Shown here: piece by piece, positions 1-12,003 of the stretch
How positions within the stretch are numbered: the first letter of the stretch is position 1
Layout: each line of letters begins with the position of its first letter
Assembly (NCBI RefSeq): GCF_014805685.1
Contig: NC_060886.1
Coordinates: 20,153,608-20,217,607 of the forward strand
Direction: 5' to 3'
DNA from: Silurus meridionalis
Taxonomy: Eukaryota; Chordata; Actinopteri; Siluriformes; Siluridae
Length of the DNA stretch: 64,000 nt
Notes under the pieces: generated by a model
What the model was told of the DNA's origin: nothing
The model's database searches: none
The model's input: the letters and a program-made list of their open reading frames with translations, nothing else
Translations under genes and position numbers: made by a program

Positions 1-1198
1 TATTCACACTCATGTTGGATCTAGAGCTGATTCTAGGAACACTAAATATAAGATGGAAATACACCCTTGATAGAATGCTAGTCCATTCATTTTCACAGTT
101 TGTCTGCTGGTATGATTTTTGGAGGTGAACCCATTGGAAACCCATATAGACATGTTTAAAACATGCAATATTCCATACAGACCACAACCCAAGCTTATTA
201 CTGAACTTAGTACACTGTGATGTTAAAATGCTTTTCACAAAATGTACATTTAGAATTTTAGAGACAATATAAAAAAAACAGCAGACCATTTACCTATTTT
301 CATAGTTCCACAGGAACTATACAGCAAAAAAGATCAGTGGCCACAGGAAACATACTTTATGTTTAATAATATCCTGAACTTTATCCTACTTAATGCAGTA
401 ATTAAGTATGTACTGAATAATTCATTGGAGCCTTGAAAGCTTTAGATGGGCACAAATTTAGCTTTTAATGTGCAAATTTACTTACCAAACCATTTTTATA
501 GATATATATAATCCATTCTGCAAGGCTTGAGTCAAGCCTTAGCAGTGTGGTTTGTGGGCGTGAGTCTCTCTGTTAAGCCACAATTCGCTCCCACTCAGTC
601 AACCTGGGTACTGAGTTCTTTCAGGGGTGGATGAAGAATAGCACTTTATGACAACAGAAGATGATTGTATGAATATCATTTTTTGAATGATATTTAAACA
701 CAAACCCCCTACAACTAATCACTTCCAAGCAGATTTCCCTTCAATATTCATATCAGCTTTAATGTGACAGTAAAAAGATCTTCTGCTGTACTCGCTGATA
801 TGTGGGGTCAGATTGCTCTGATGTGGTGCTTAATGCTGACTTTTCCTTTATTAATCATTATTTGGAATAATAAATTAAACTTTTGTGTAACAAAGTAACA
901 TGACATTGTTTTAATAAAAGTTTCTTATTAATGAAGAAGGCATAGAAGAGTAAAATATTTTAACATTTAATATTGTATAATATGAAGTAATAGAATAAAA
1001 ATTCAAATGTAATTTTAAAATACAGAACACATGCATCACTTTCAGTTGAGATAAATTATTAAAAAGGAACCTGAGAAGTATACAAGTACATGTTTATATT
1101 TCCAACCAGCAAAGCCATATTTAGCTCCTATAATTAGTAGGTAAAATGATTGCACAAGTAAATTACTGTTTATGGCATTTGAGTTTGTTTTAGTTATA
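1..1198. other. AT-rich intergenic DNA, no gene seen
   Basis: No protein-like ORF, RNA gene or recognisable transposon was found here. Confidence 0.5.
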
Positions 1199-1288
1199 CA
1201 GTGGGGGAAATAATTATCTATTACCCCTCACAAAGAAATGAACAGTCTAGAATTTTTATGGTAGGTTTATTTTAACAGAAATAGAAAA

Positions 1289-1357
<69 letters not shown>

Positions 1358-2499
1358 TTTCTATTTGATCGAGTGAAATAAGTATTTGATCCGCTACCAT
1401 CCAGCAATTATTCTGACTCCCACACACCCAAATTAGTCCTGTCCCTTTAAAAAAGAACTCCTAATATCAACTCATTATGTGTATAAAAGACACTCGTCAA
1501 AGAATCAACCTCTTCCATCAAACCTCTCAACCACCATGGTCAAGACTAAAGAGGCTGGAATGGGCTACAAGACCATCAGCAAGAAGCTTGGTGGGAAAGA
1601 CCACTGTTGGCACAATAATTTGAAAATGAAAGAAATATAAGATAAGTCAGTTGTTCTCGCTCTGGCGCTCCATGCAAAATCTCACCTAATGGGGTAAGGA
1701 TGATTCTGAGAAAGGCAAGAGCCCAGAATTACGTGGGAGGAGCTGGTGTATGATCTCAAGGGAGCTGGGACCACAGTCACCAAGAAAACCATTGGTAACA
1801 CACCAAGGTCACTCTGCTCAAGAATGCACATGAACAGGCTTACCAATGAACACCTGAATGAATTAGAGAAGGCTTGGGAGAATGTGATGTGGTCAGATGT
1901 GACCAAAATTGAGCTATTTGGCATCAACCCCAAAAACATCATCCCTACTGTCAAACATGGAACCATTCTGCTTTGGGGCTGTTACTCTGCTAATGGAACA
2001 GGATGACTTCACCACATGAATGGGGCCATGCACTGTAGAATCTTGGAAGAGAACCTTCTGGCCTTAGCCAGAACACTGAAGATGGGTCATGCTGATGGTC
2101 TTGTAGCCCATTCCAGCCTTGTGCAGGTCTACAATCTTGTCCCTGACATTCTTTGACAGCTCTTTGGTCTTACCCATGGTGGTGGAAAGGTTTGAATGGA
2201 AGAGGTTGATTCTGTGACAGGTGTCTTTTATACACATAATGCAATGATATTAGAAGTTCTTTCCTAAAGGGAGAGGACTAATTTGGGTGTGTGCTGGTCA
2301 GGATTCTTGCTGGTTGGTAGGGGATTAAATACTTATTTTAAATTAATTTATATATAAAATATAATTTTATTTATTTTTTAATACTCTTTCTCTTTCTGTT
2401 AAAAATTAGCCTATCATACAAATTCAAAACTGTTCATTTCTTTGTAAGAGGGTAAATTTACAAAATCAGCAGCAGATTAAATAATTATTTCCCCCACTG
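1199..2499 (+). mobile_element. Palindromic Tc1-like element with internal transposase fragment
   Basis: Ends CAGTGGGGGAAATAATTAT and its inverse ATAATTATTTCCCCCACTG, flanked by TA on both sides, as for Tc1/mariner. The middle (about 1746-2090) keeps a transposase piece with WSDVTKIELFG and LLWGCY. The right ~400 bp (2092-2499) is an inverted copy of the left ~380 bp, including the start of the transposase reading frame at about 1535, so the normal 3' half was lost. A poly(A)/TA microsatellite (1285-1355) sits in the left arm. Confidence 0.85.
1285..1355. repeat. Poly(A) followed by TA microsatellite
   Basis: About 22 A then about 49 bases of TA repeat inside the left arm of the Tc1-like element. 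Confidence 0.95.
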
Positions 2500-2501
2500 T
2501 A

Positions 2502-3619
2502 TATCAGCTTGTGCAATATGCTACAGATGTAGTTTGCTAGTTCTGTCTAGTGCACTTGCTAACCATCCAATCAAAGGATGTGAAAACGCTGACATTACTG
2601 TGTGCCTGCTAGATGGCTGCAGTATAACTGAAGAGAAATCTGATTGGTTGAAGTAACAGCTTCATTTTCATGTACTTTACACTACAGGTGCCTGTACTCT
2701 TGATTCTGATTCTTCATGGCAGATTATTTTGACCCTGGAAACACATGATGGCTGAAATCTGATTGAATCGACCAATAAAAGATTAAGATGTAATTCTGTG
2801 ATTATAATATTATTTAGGCTAGGACAGAAGGGCTTGCTGGCCATTGGGGACCATTGTACTCTTTAATGGACCAGCATAAGGTGTATTCTTTCAGTGTTCC
2901 TGAGATCCACCTGTGACCCTGATCATTATAAAGGTTGTTGATAGCAAATAAATGGAACCTAATTAGTTATAATAATCAAAATATAAGGCACTATACACAA
3001 AGTAAACTAACTTTATAATGCTGAGAATTTTAAAATGCCAAACATTTCTCTTCATAACAGTAACAGAAATCAGAAACCCTACGTGTACTGGCAAACATGC
3101 TTTTATTTGCAAGTGCAGATAAAATGGTCTAATCAGCAGAGGATGAAATTACAGTGTTTGAAAATATTTTTTTTTGTTTTTGCAGGTAATAACACCTTCC
3201 AGAGGAAGAAGTGTGGTGAGTTGACCAGTTTATTTAATATTCCTGATGTTTCCTATTTTTATTAAATGTTTTGCTAGAGCAGTAAAGCACTGAAGGCCTT
3301 CTCCAAATACTACTTGGCATGTTAACCTATCTTTATGAAAACTGGTGTAAACAAAAGAACATTTACTGCAAATACTAATTTATGTTCATTTATTCTTTAC
3401 AAAAAATGGTATACAATCTAGTTCTCAATTTAAAGGTGTTACAAATTCTGCACCAAGACTAACCTTATTCAGTAAAAGAAATGTATGTTGTATGTGTTAA
3501 ACATTTTCCAATTTTTATCAAAGATCCTGCTTACGAACCGTGTACAAGGAACTATACAAATTAAAATAAACATTTAATTGGTCACATACACATTCATACA
3601 GAGTTTGACATATAGTGCA

Positions 3620-3623
<4 letters not shown>
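2502..3623. other. Intergenic DNA, no gene seen
   Basis: AT-rich, no convincing coding or repeat signal recognised. Confidence 0.45.

Positions 3624-3700
<77 letters not shown>
3624..3700. repeat. TA microsatellite
   Basis: Uninterrupted TA run directly abutting the mariner-like fragment. Confidence 0.97.
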
Positions 3701-3701
<1 letters not shown>

Positions 3702-3704
<3 letters not shown>

Positions 3705-4200
3705 GGTTATTCAAAAAGAATGAACCGATATCATGACGCATTGCTTCAGTTCTCTTGCATCATCATGGATTGAGTCAGTAAATATTTGAAAGATGAGTTA
3801 TCTAAGTTTTGAATGGCTGCCACAGGGGCGATGTAGTCGCATCGTTCTTCCGGAAACGTTCAGTTTTTTATTTACCCACGTAATTGTGATTTCTCAGGAA
3901 AAAACGTTCTAAATTCTTAAGTTCACGAAAACAAATTCAGTTGTCATGCTGCAGAGTGCTTTTCGAAGGCGTTTTGACATTAATCCGCCGATGGTGGTAG
4001 AGACTGTAGCTCGTTCAGGCACCTAACAATGGCGACAAAAGGAAGCGGATGGAATTTTGCGATTTGATGCTGGAGATAATGAAAGACAAAACCTTTATTT
4101 CACGTTTATATTTTATTGATGAAACGACTTTTCACTTGAGCGGCACAATCATCCGTCACAATGTGCGTATTTGGGGAACAGAGCACCCACATGAAACAGA
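3702..4200 (+). mobile_element. Internally deleted mariner-like fragment of invertebrate type
   Basis: Starts ACAGGGTTATTCAAAAAGAA. Degenerate transposase pieces follow: FRRRFDINPPMVVETVARSG, then KRMEFCDLMLEI and FIDETTFHLSGTIIRHNVRI with WGTEHPH. The DE.TFHLSG..NRHN.RIWG pattern is common in arthropod genomes. Several stops and missing segments; no 3' inverted end was seen. Confidence 0.7.
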
Positions 4201-4310
4201 CCAACTTGGAGGTAAACGTGGAGGGAATTATGGTGTTAAATGCTGAAATATAGTCCACAAACAGCATTTTCACATCATTCCCTTTTCTGCAGTCCAGGTG
4301 GCTCATCATT
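4201..4310 (-). mobile_element. LINE reverse-transcriptase fragment (antisense)
   Basis: The minus strand reads LDCRKGNDVKMLFVDYISAF then NTIIPS, the (M/R)LF(V/I)D(Y/F)SSAFNTI motif of non-LTR retrotransposon reverse transcriptases. It abuts the mariner-like fragment directly. Confidence 0.65.
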
Positions 4311-5900
4311 GTGTGGAAAAGATGAGCAATGGATCATACAGGTACTATCGGTACTATAAAAGTACATTAATATAGTAAAATGCAATTGGGTGCAGTAGAT
4401 GTAAGCTGTCTTGATTCTGTCTGAGCAGAGTCTGGAGTTAATGCCTCCAGCTGTCTGGAGCCACTTCAAACTGAAAAGATGGATGGCGCTGTGGTGCAAA
4501 TTAAGTTAAGGTACTGAAAGGCACAGATCGGTAGAGCTACTGCATCTTCAAAGAGACTGAGTGAAAATCTCTCTGCTCATCTACAGAGTATGGGAACAGG
4601 AGATGAGGAGGGCAATAGAGTGTTTTGTCAACATACTTCCTTGCAAATTGTCATGAAATAAAACATTTTACTGTTTAGAAAGTTTGTTAGCTGGGTCTCA
4701 CTTTACATAGCTCCACATTTTTTATTGTTTCTATTAGGTAAAGTTGCATTTGTACATCCCCTACTGTCAGGCTGTAGTGGAATTAGGGCCAATGCTATGT
4801 TTTACAAATAGCTAGATTCTGATTTTGTCTGATGTTTATAGAGGTGCAAAAAGAGGGAGATGGCAATTAATTTTTAATTCGCTCCTTGAAACATGAAATA
4901 GGGAGAATTGTAAAGCTGTTATTGAATTGCCATTCAGAGCTACAAAGTAGCTAATTTTCCAGTTTGCAGAATATATAAGAATATAATTTAGGATGCTAGG
5001 CATCCTGTGAAAACATAGTACAACATTAAAAATGCTGCATTTTGCCTTTCCTTTAAAGACCTTAGCTTTTACACATGTTCTCAATCCAGTGTTAATGTGT
5101 TCATCTTGATGTTACTGTGCGCTGACCTTTTAGTCAAGCTACTGCTTAGCAAAGGTAATCTGGCTTCAGCATATTCACCTTTATAAGTGTCATGTTATAT
5201 TTGTAGGTGGCTGGAGGCAATCTATGTAAAGTTGATTAAACCTTCTCAGCATAAAACAAACCAAATAAGCAAAGCAAATCAGAAAATACAACAGCAAAAT
5301 ACAGACACACATCAGCATTAGCTCAAAAACAGAAAACTACAGAAAAATCACATTATTGCTGCTGATTAGCTACAGTCTCCATTGGAAAAACGTCGAGCAG
5401 GAGTTTTACAATTTTTGCATTAAAATGTTTTCGCAACTAGATAACAAAGTATTTTTTTCATTTTGATAGTTATTTACCATGCCACATGTGCAGTAAGCAA
5501 GTAACATTCTAACAGGGCCTTTCATTTCTGCTAAGAAAAATTTTGTTTATTTTGCCTGTGCAGGCCAACATACATCACAGCTTGAAATATGACTGTAATT
5601 GAATTGCACTTTCAATACATCTGCAACTTTGGAAATCTAAATGCTATGAGTTGCAAAAGAATTGCTTAAAATACCCATACTGTATAATCTTGTGCTTTAT
5701 AACCAACATGCAGAAAAGCCTTGAATGACAGATACTGCATTTACCCTGCAATCTGTGAAGCCTCTCTGTGTCTCTATATGTCTATATCTGTACTTGTTCA
5801 CCTGACCTGCACACTACAGCTATTCTGAGCTGATAGTACTGATAGCTGTATGGAATGGATTGCACAGAATTCAGATTGCTTTGCTCTATGCCATTATAGA
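4311..5900. other. Intergenic DNA upstream of slc4a10, no gene seen
   Basis: No protein-like ORF or clear repeat recognised. If the promoter at 5908 is real, part of this is its upstream region. Confidence 0.4.
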
Positions 5901-5907
5901 GGACTGT

Positions 5908-5915
5908 TATATAAA
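5908..5915 (+). promoter_or_regulatory. TATA box upstream of candidate slc4a10 first exon
   Basis: A perfect TATATAAA lies about 370 bases before the candidate ATG at 6286. Transcription would start near 5940 and the leader would carry the GA repeat at 6091-6133. The leader contains several short upstream ATGs, so it may be spliced or the promoter may be false. Confidence 0.3.
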
Positions 5916-6086
5916 CGAGTCTGACAGAAGAGCGACGCAGAAGTTTTGGATGATTCTTGGATTGGTTGCGGGGAGAAACTCCCATAGTGTCCTTGGGAAG
6001 GAGGAGAGCAGAACTGAATGTGACAGAATGTAGGTGGTTTCCTGTTTAAAGCCCCTGACTTTATGATGACAAGAAAGTGAGAAACA

Positions 6087-6090
<4 letters not shown>

Positions 6091-6133
<43 letters not shown>
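6091..6133. repeat. GA microsatellite in putative slc4a10 leader
   Basis: Perfect GA run lying between the TATA box at 5908 and the candidate ATG at 6286. Confidence 0.97.
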
Positions 6134-6136
<3 letters not shown>

Positions 6137-6285
6137 ATATGAGCCCTGTAGATTAATATCTTCGATAAGATGGTGTGCCAGACAATGTGAAGCCACTCCA
6201 GTTCAGGTGTTGCAGTTAGGTGGGGCACAGACTGTACATCCGCTTACACAACTGTCTGATCTGACTGTCTGTCTGCTTGGCAGTC

Positions 6286-6321
6286 ATGAGTTTGGACCTC
6301 TACGGCAAGCTCCGTTCACAG
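6286..6321 (+). CDS. slc4a10: Candidate alternative first coding exon of slc4a10
   Basis: An ATG at 6286 opens 12 codons (MSLDLYGKLRSQ) ending exactly at a good donor (CACAG|GTATGT). The exon ends in phase 0, which is what the first certain exon at 15822 requires, so the two would join in frame to give ...LRSQ-RGDEEAVVD. Mammalian NBCn2 has alternative amino termini (MEIK- and MCDL- starts) from different promoters; this short end is not the MEIK type. Against it: several upstream ATGs lie between the TATA box at 5908 and this one, and a 12-codon match to phase is weak evidence. No MEIK-type exon was recognised in the window. Confidence 0.3.
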
Positions 6322-6929
6322 GTATGTTGATACTACTGCACTTAATCCCAGAACTGACTGTGCTTTTTTGTATTTGTCTGGCATTTTACTTTTGCCAACA
6401 TTGTTCAGTACATAAGGCCGTTTGCTCATGTTGAGAAAGATTTGTTCCTTCAGTTTAGCTCTGTGTGCCATTTAACAGTGCAGTGACCTACAGTAGCCTT
6501 GTGTGATATACAGCAGTAGTGTCTTGTTGCAGCCTCTTTGTACTGCATTGCACTGGTCATATGGAGCACTGCACTGAGAGCAGACTGTAATAGCACATGG
6601 AGAGGCACTAATACAAAGCTGTTTTCCTGTATGCTTTCATCCAGCAGGCACTATTTAAGAGGCTTTGTCTATGGGTGCATCAAAGCAGTTGTGAAGTCTG
6701 GGTTTTAATTCACTTAACCCTCTCCTTACAGAACATTGTTCAATCTTTTAATAGCCCCTAAGGCTTATAACATGATTGTGTAAATGCATAAAGCTTGAAC
6801 TAAATTGGGTAAATCAATTCAGTTGTCTACATTCTATGAACTGTCAAAGTGACCTATATTCATAAAGTAGACACGGAGTATATTCCCTTAGATAGAGCAC
6901 TGAAATCAGTGAGCTCAGTAGTTTTGTCT

Positions 6930-7870
6930 AACGGCAGGGAAGTTGTCTTAGTCTGTAGCGTACTGTGTGTAGGCTTTGGTCTGTATTTTACTGTGGGTGT
7001 GTAGTGTACAGTACCAATTTGGTGGTCTCTTTGTAAGTGTTAGTTTGTAAAGCATTGTAAAGTATAAAGTACTGAAAAATACTGAATTGCTGGTAGTTCT
7101 AAGTGTGGGTGTTAATTTGAAGAGCACTGTTTTTTGTATGTAGTGAGTTCACAGTATGTATTGGATTGCAATGTACTGTTTTGTTTGTGGTTGTTTATTA
7201 CGTTTATTTCTTTATAATTCTAATTCTGGTTCATTCTAATTGACACAAATTAGTAACAAGTGTAATTTAATTGTCTGTAGTATGGGTATTGATCTTTTGG
7301 GAACTTTTTGTAGTCTTTAGATTGTAGGGAATTGGGTATGGAAGGTCATTCTTATAGAACTGAATATAAGTGTTGGTCTGTAGAATACTGTGTGTAGGTT
7401 TTGGTCTCAAAAGAACTGAATTATTTGATTTGACTTTAGAGTATTGAATTTAAATGTTGGAATGTAGTGTAGTTTTGATTTTATTGCATTACTGGATGTA
7501 GGGGTTGATATTTAAAGAATTGACTTTAGATGTTTTTTGTTAGAGTACAGAGATTGATTGTTGTACTGACTTTATCAGTACTTAACTTCTGTTGAGGATT
7601 GACTATAGCGATTGGTCTGTAGAGTACTGTAGCGTGTATGTGCTGGTCTCTATAGAGTACTGAATTGAAGTACTGGTTGGTCTGTATCATTTTGAGTATA
7701 GATGATCATAGTGCTGATCATAGGTTTAGGTTTAATAATTATTGGGTTGATCTAACAAACCAGTGAATATGTGTGTTGGTCTGTAAAGTACTGGACTTAT
7801 TTAAAAGGCAAAGTACACAGTTGGTTTGTAGATCACTGAGTACTGTTATTAGTCTGTTATAGCTATGAAT
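6930..7870. repeat. Degenerate minisatellite with unit like GTTGGTCTGTAGAGTACTG
   Basis: Over about 900 bases variants of TTGGTCTGTAGAGTACTG followed by AAT(A/T)TAGGT-like spacers recur, e.g. near 6950, 6976, 7371, 7611, 7650, 7678, 7776 and 7820. Unit length looks like about 30-40 bases with heavy decay. It lies in the putative first intron of slc4a10. Confidence 0.6.
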
Positions 7871-8316
7871 GAATCTGTATGATTGCGATTTAATTGTCAA
7901 TTAAATTGAATGTTTAAGGTTTCTATATTGCCAATGAACAACCAGTTTTTTTATTTTATAAAGTACAATGGAGAGCTACAAAACAGCTGTTATGGAGAAA
8001 ACCACCTCAGGAGTGAAAGTAGTAGTAAGCATACACTAATGACAACAGATGCCATCATGGATACTGAATGATGTTCCAGGATTAACAAAGGAATGCATTC
8101 ATGGAATTATTTTATATACAAATGCATAATGCAAAATCATTTAAATTATGGGAAGGCCTGTTTCAATTTGATTGACAGGATCTTATTTAAGACCATCACT
8201 GTTCTTCTGATCATACATTTCCTCAATAGTTATTTCAGTATAGTGGCTCTGGCAAAGCAAGCACAGAACTATTTATAGGCAGAAATAGTGTCATCGATGT
8301 CCTCACCTACAAACAG

Positions 8317-8319
<3 letters not shown>

Positions 8320-8374
<55 letters not shown>
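8320..8374. repeat. CA microsatellite
   Basis: Perfect CA run. Confidence 0.97.
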
Positions 8375-8375
<1 letters not shown>

Positions 8376-9544
8376 GCACACTGTCTTACTGTCCTTGCGA
8401 GGACCTTCCATTGACGATCATTAATGCAGCTGATTAGTGCTGTGATGGATTCTCAAGGTCTGACCACCACCTTATATTTCAATCCTTGTGTTTAAAGTCT
8501 TTTTTTAAAGTATGGATATGAAGTTTGGATATTTCTTTATGGTTACTGATGGTTAGGTAGATTATGGTAAGGTAAATATAGCTCTAGTATTAATTAGCTA
8601 CAGTAATAGGCCAGTGAAACATATGCCCTTATGAACATGGTAAGAAAAACATTGTTATATAGGATGTTTTCTACCTAGCAGTGTTAGAGTGGGCTGAAAC
8701 TGTGTCACAATTTGCAGTAGCCTCATCCATCACACTTTCACTACAGGATAACACTTATTGCTTTCTCATCCCATGCTCCGTTTAATTTTCTCTCTCTTTC
8801 TTTCTCCATTTCACAACACATAACACTTCTCATCAGAACTGATGTTTTTGTGAACTTGCCCGAAATGCGCTCTTATTTGTAATGACAGTGTGTCCTATAG
8901 ATGTTTAAATACTAGTGTGTATATTTCTATGTCTCTATGTGTGTGCAATGCCATGTGTCTGCAGGAGAGCACTCACTGGCTATAGCTGAAAGGATTACAC
9001 AGTGGGAAAGTGTGTAGGACATCATTGAAAAAGGACACTTCTCCAACATGTGAGCACAGGGGAGGAGGAATAAAAGGATTAGCTCTCACACAGATTAAAT
9101 GACATTAAATTTTTTATGGCATGCAAAAGCCATATGGCTGAATGAAAGCCTCTATGTGTGTGCATGTGTGTGTGTGTGTGTGTGTGGGGGTATGTGTGGG
9201 ATGCATCGAACTGTAGGCCTCTCATCCTTTAAGAAAGTACAGTGCAGTTAATGTAACTACAAACTGTTGTGTCAAAGCCACTTTTATAATTCTAGATAAG
9301 ATAGATAGATAAGAAAATCTAGAATATAAAAAATGGACATAAATCAGAGAGACATAATACACATACTGTACACACTGAACAAAAAGCTATGCAAAAGAAA
9401 GCAATAATGATAAAATGCCTCACATGTGGGTGAGGGGTTGTTCTATCAATAAGCTGAGAAATGTATAGTAAGAAATGTACTCACTGTAAAATGTGGAAAC
9501 CTGTCAAATTAAAAATCAAGTATGTTTGTTGAAACGCCAGTTAC

Positions 9545-9932
9545 AGATTCTCACTTTACTGTTATAATAACCGTCACACTTTTATAAAAGCTCTCCAGGA
9601 AATTATGCATGTGGATGTGTGGATTTGTGCTCATTCAGACACAAGAACATTAGCAAACTCAGGCACTGATGTTGGATGAGCAGTGATCTAGTTTTTTTTT
9701 TAATGTTCACTGGGGTTGAGATCAGGGCTTGTGCAGGACACTTGAGTTTTTCCAGTCCAACCGTGACAAATAATGTCTTTATGTGTATTGTTTAGTAGAC
9801 ATGGGTATTGTCAGACTGGAATGGGTTAGGGCACCAAAGTTCCAGTAAAGGGAAATATTAATACTACCCATAAGCCTGGGTGTGATGGTCAGGTTTCTAT
9901 ATACTTTTTCTAATATGCTGTATATAGTGACA
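9545..9932 (-). mobile_element. Tc1/mariner-like non-autonomous remnant
   Basis: Contains GGATTTGTGCTCATTCAGAC, GGCACTGATGTTGGATGAGC and GTGTGATGGTCAGGT, landmarks of a common fish Tc1-like family. The transposase interior is deleted. Related pieces lie at 52270-52454 and 63896-64000. Confidence 0.6.
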
Positions 9933-11418
9933 GATATACATGTACATTGCGTCTTAGTCAGCACGTATGTGTGTGTGAGTGTGTGTATTTCAGCATTTCC
10001 TTACCATATCTCTAATTCACCAGTAGTGTACATACTTTACTATACTATAGTACACATACTATGAACAAGAATGCATTGTGCATTGCACACACTAAGAAAA
10101 GACATAGAATGCTCCTCTGGATTTTATTCAGCAGCAAAATAAAGCTTAATTTTAACTTGTCTATATGAATTTCATCTCACAAAGAAGTTAAAGCTTTCTA
10201 AACACTTTCTAATAATCACAGGGTGATGGATGCTTTGGAAATCTTTTAAAATTTAGTTGATATGTTTTTCAGCACTTACATTGCGAAAGCTCATTAGTGT
10301 AAAATTGTTGGTATTTATTACTTTATTGCCCGACACCCTGAAGTAATACTGTGGCAGGAATTTACTTGGATCAGTTTCAGAAGGCAGTGGAAACACATCT
10401 CTCAAGTAAATTAAGGTTATATGTATTTAAATGGGATGGTAACAAGTACAAATTCTTTTTGATAAGAAATATGTATAAAATCATTATTTAAAAGAGAAAA
10501 CATTGCAGTCAATTAGATGATTCTGATGCAGAAGATCTTACTGTATAAAAATGTGCAGTATTAAACTATTGGACAGGATGAGATGCAGGCTGTGTGAAGG
10601 AGGTATGGGTACAGCATGGCAGGATGTGAGTCAGCACCTGTATTGTGTGGTTTGCTGGTGGACACAATGCACGTTGGGATTACTATTTAGGATAATCTTT
10701 TACCTACAGAGGTATGTTTTAATAGGCTGCTTTGCCATGTAATTTCTACCTCTGCGCTTTTTTTAAACTCAGCACTATGTGTGTAAATGTGTGTACTTAC
10801 AGTGTCTCTGAGTTTTAGAGGGCTCCACAGGGGATCAGCCAGGAGGAAAATTATGTTTAAATAGTGCTCATGAGTGCTTGTGAGTGCCAGATTTGCATGA
10901 GGCATGATAACGAGGGTTTCTGAGGACAGTGCCAATTTCTAGTAATACTAATATTTGAAACTGGGGTAGATAAATTCCATCTTGTGTCAGTCAGAAAAAG
11001 ATGGATTGCCCTATTGCTTCTGGTTCCCCTTAATATGTTCTTGTCACGTTATCTTAATTTTTTTTTTCTTGCCACTGTTGCTTCTAGTTTTCTCATTAGG
11101 GATCTGAATCTGCATCCAGATTTCTGTAAATCTGGTTTGTTGAAAGCACATTAAAATCAAATCAGCTGTATGATTGACTGAATTGAGGTGGCATTAGTAG
11201 ATTGTCGCAAATTCTGGCTTCATACACCGAGTGTTTTAGGCTTCTAATTTACCTTAACCTTCAGCAGCGTAAAACAGTATCTAAAAATAAATGGAACATT
11301 ACATTGAATAGAATTGAGGGGATAAAGGGGTTACGTGGTGTGGCAGAATATAGCTATTAATTATGTAGTGTGGCAGAATATAACTATGAATGTATACCTA
11401 TTAGGCATATCAGTTTGA
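9933..11418. other. Intronic or intergenic DNA, nothing recognised
   Basis: No supported coding sequence. A start-like ORF at 10551 (MCSIKLLDRMRC...) ends near a donor but in the wrong phase for slc4a10. Confidence 0.4.
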
Positions 11419-11960
11419 CATTATAACATTATGTTTGGTGAAGTAAATAACACTGCTTATTTCTTCACCATGGCACCTGTTAGTGGGTGGGTATATTAGA
11501 CAGCAAGTAAATATTCTGTCCTCAAAGTTGATATGTTAAAAGCAGAAAAAATGGGCAAGCGTAAGCGTATTTGAGCGAGTTTTGATGACGGCCAAATTGT
11601 GATGTCCAGACGACTGGGTCAGAGCATTTCCATAACTGCAGCTCTTGTGGGTTTTTCCTGGTCTGCAGTGGTCAATATCTATCAAAAGTGGTCCAAGGAA
11701 GTAACAGCAGTGAACCCGCGAAAGGGTCATGGTCGGCCGAGGCTCATTGATGCACATGGGGAGTGAAGGCTGTTCCGTGTGGTCCGATCCAACAGACCAG
11801 CTGCTGTAGCTTAAACTGCTGAAGAAGTTCATGCTGTTAATGCTCAATGAGTCACGACTGTTTTAACAGCAAAAATAGGACCAACACAATATTAGGCAAG
11901 TGGTCATAATGTTATGAATGATCAGTGGCCATAAAGTTATGTCTGGTCTGTGTATATAAT
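11419..11960 (+). mobile_element. Tc1-derived element with helix-turn-helix remnant, copy 1
   Basis: Ends related to CATAATGTTATG and its inverse. The plus strand carries a broken transposase amino end reading RRLGQSISITAALVGFSWSA and GHGRPRLIDAHGE, i.e. the paired-like helix-turn-helix of Tc1 transposases, with stops. The catalytic part is absent. Confidence 0.65.
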
Positions 11961-11995
11961 AATTACTATAGACATTGCATCGGTTTCTTTTTTTA

Positions 11996-12003
11996 CAAAC
12001 TAC
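11996..12003. repeat. Left 8-bp target duplication of hAT element
   Basis: CAAACTAC, repeated exactly at 13084-13091. Confidence 0.9.

Noticed and set aside
10551..10606. ORF starting MCSIKLLDRMRC that reaches a donor-like GAG|GTATGG, considered as an alternative slc4a10 first exon
   Set aside because: It ends in phase 1 while exon 2 needs phase 0, and no TATA box or other support was seen.
11536..11847. 103-codon minus-strand ORF
   Set aside because: The recognisable protein sequence (Tc1 helix-turn-helix) is on the plus strand; the minus ORF is a shadow.
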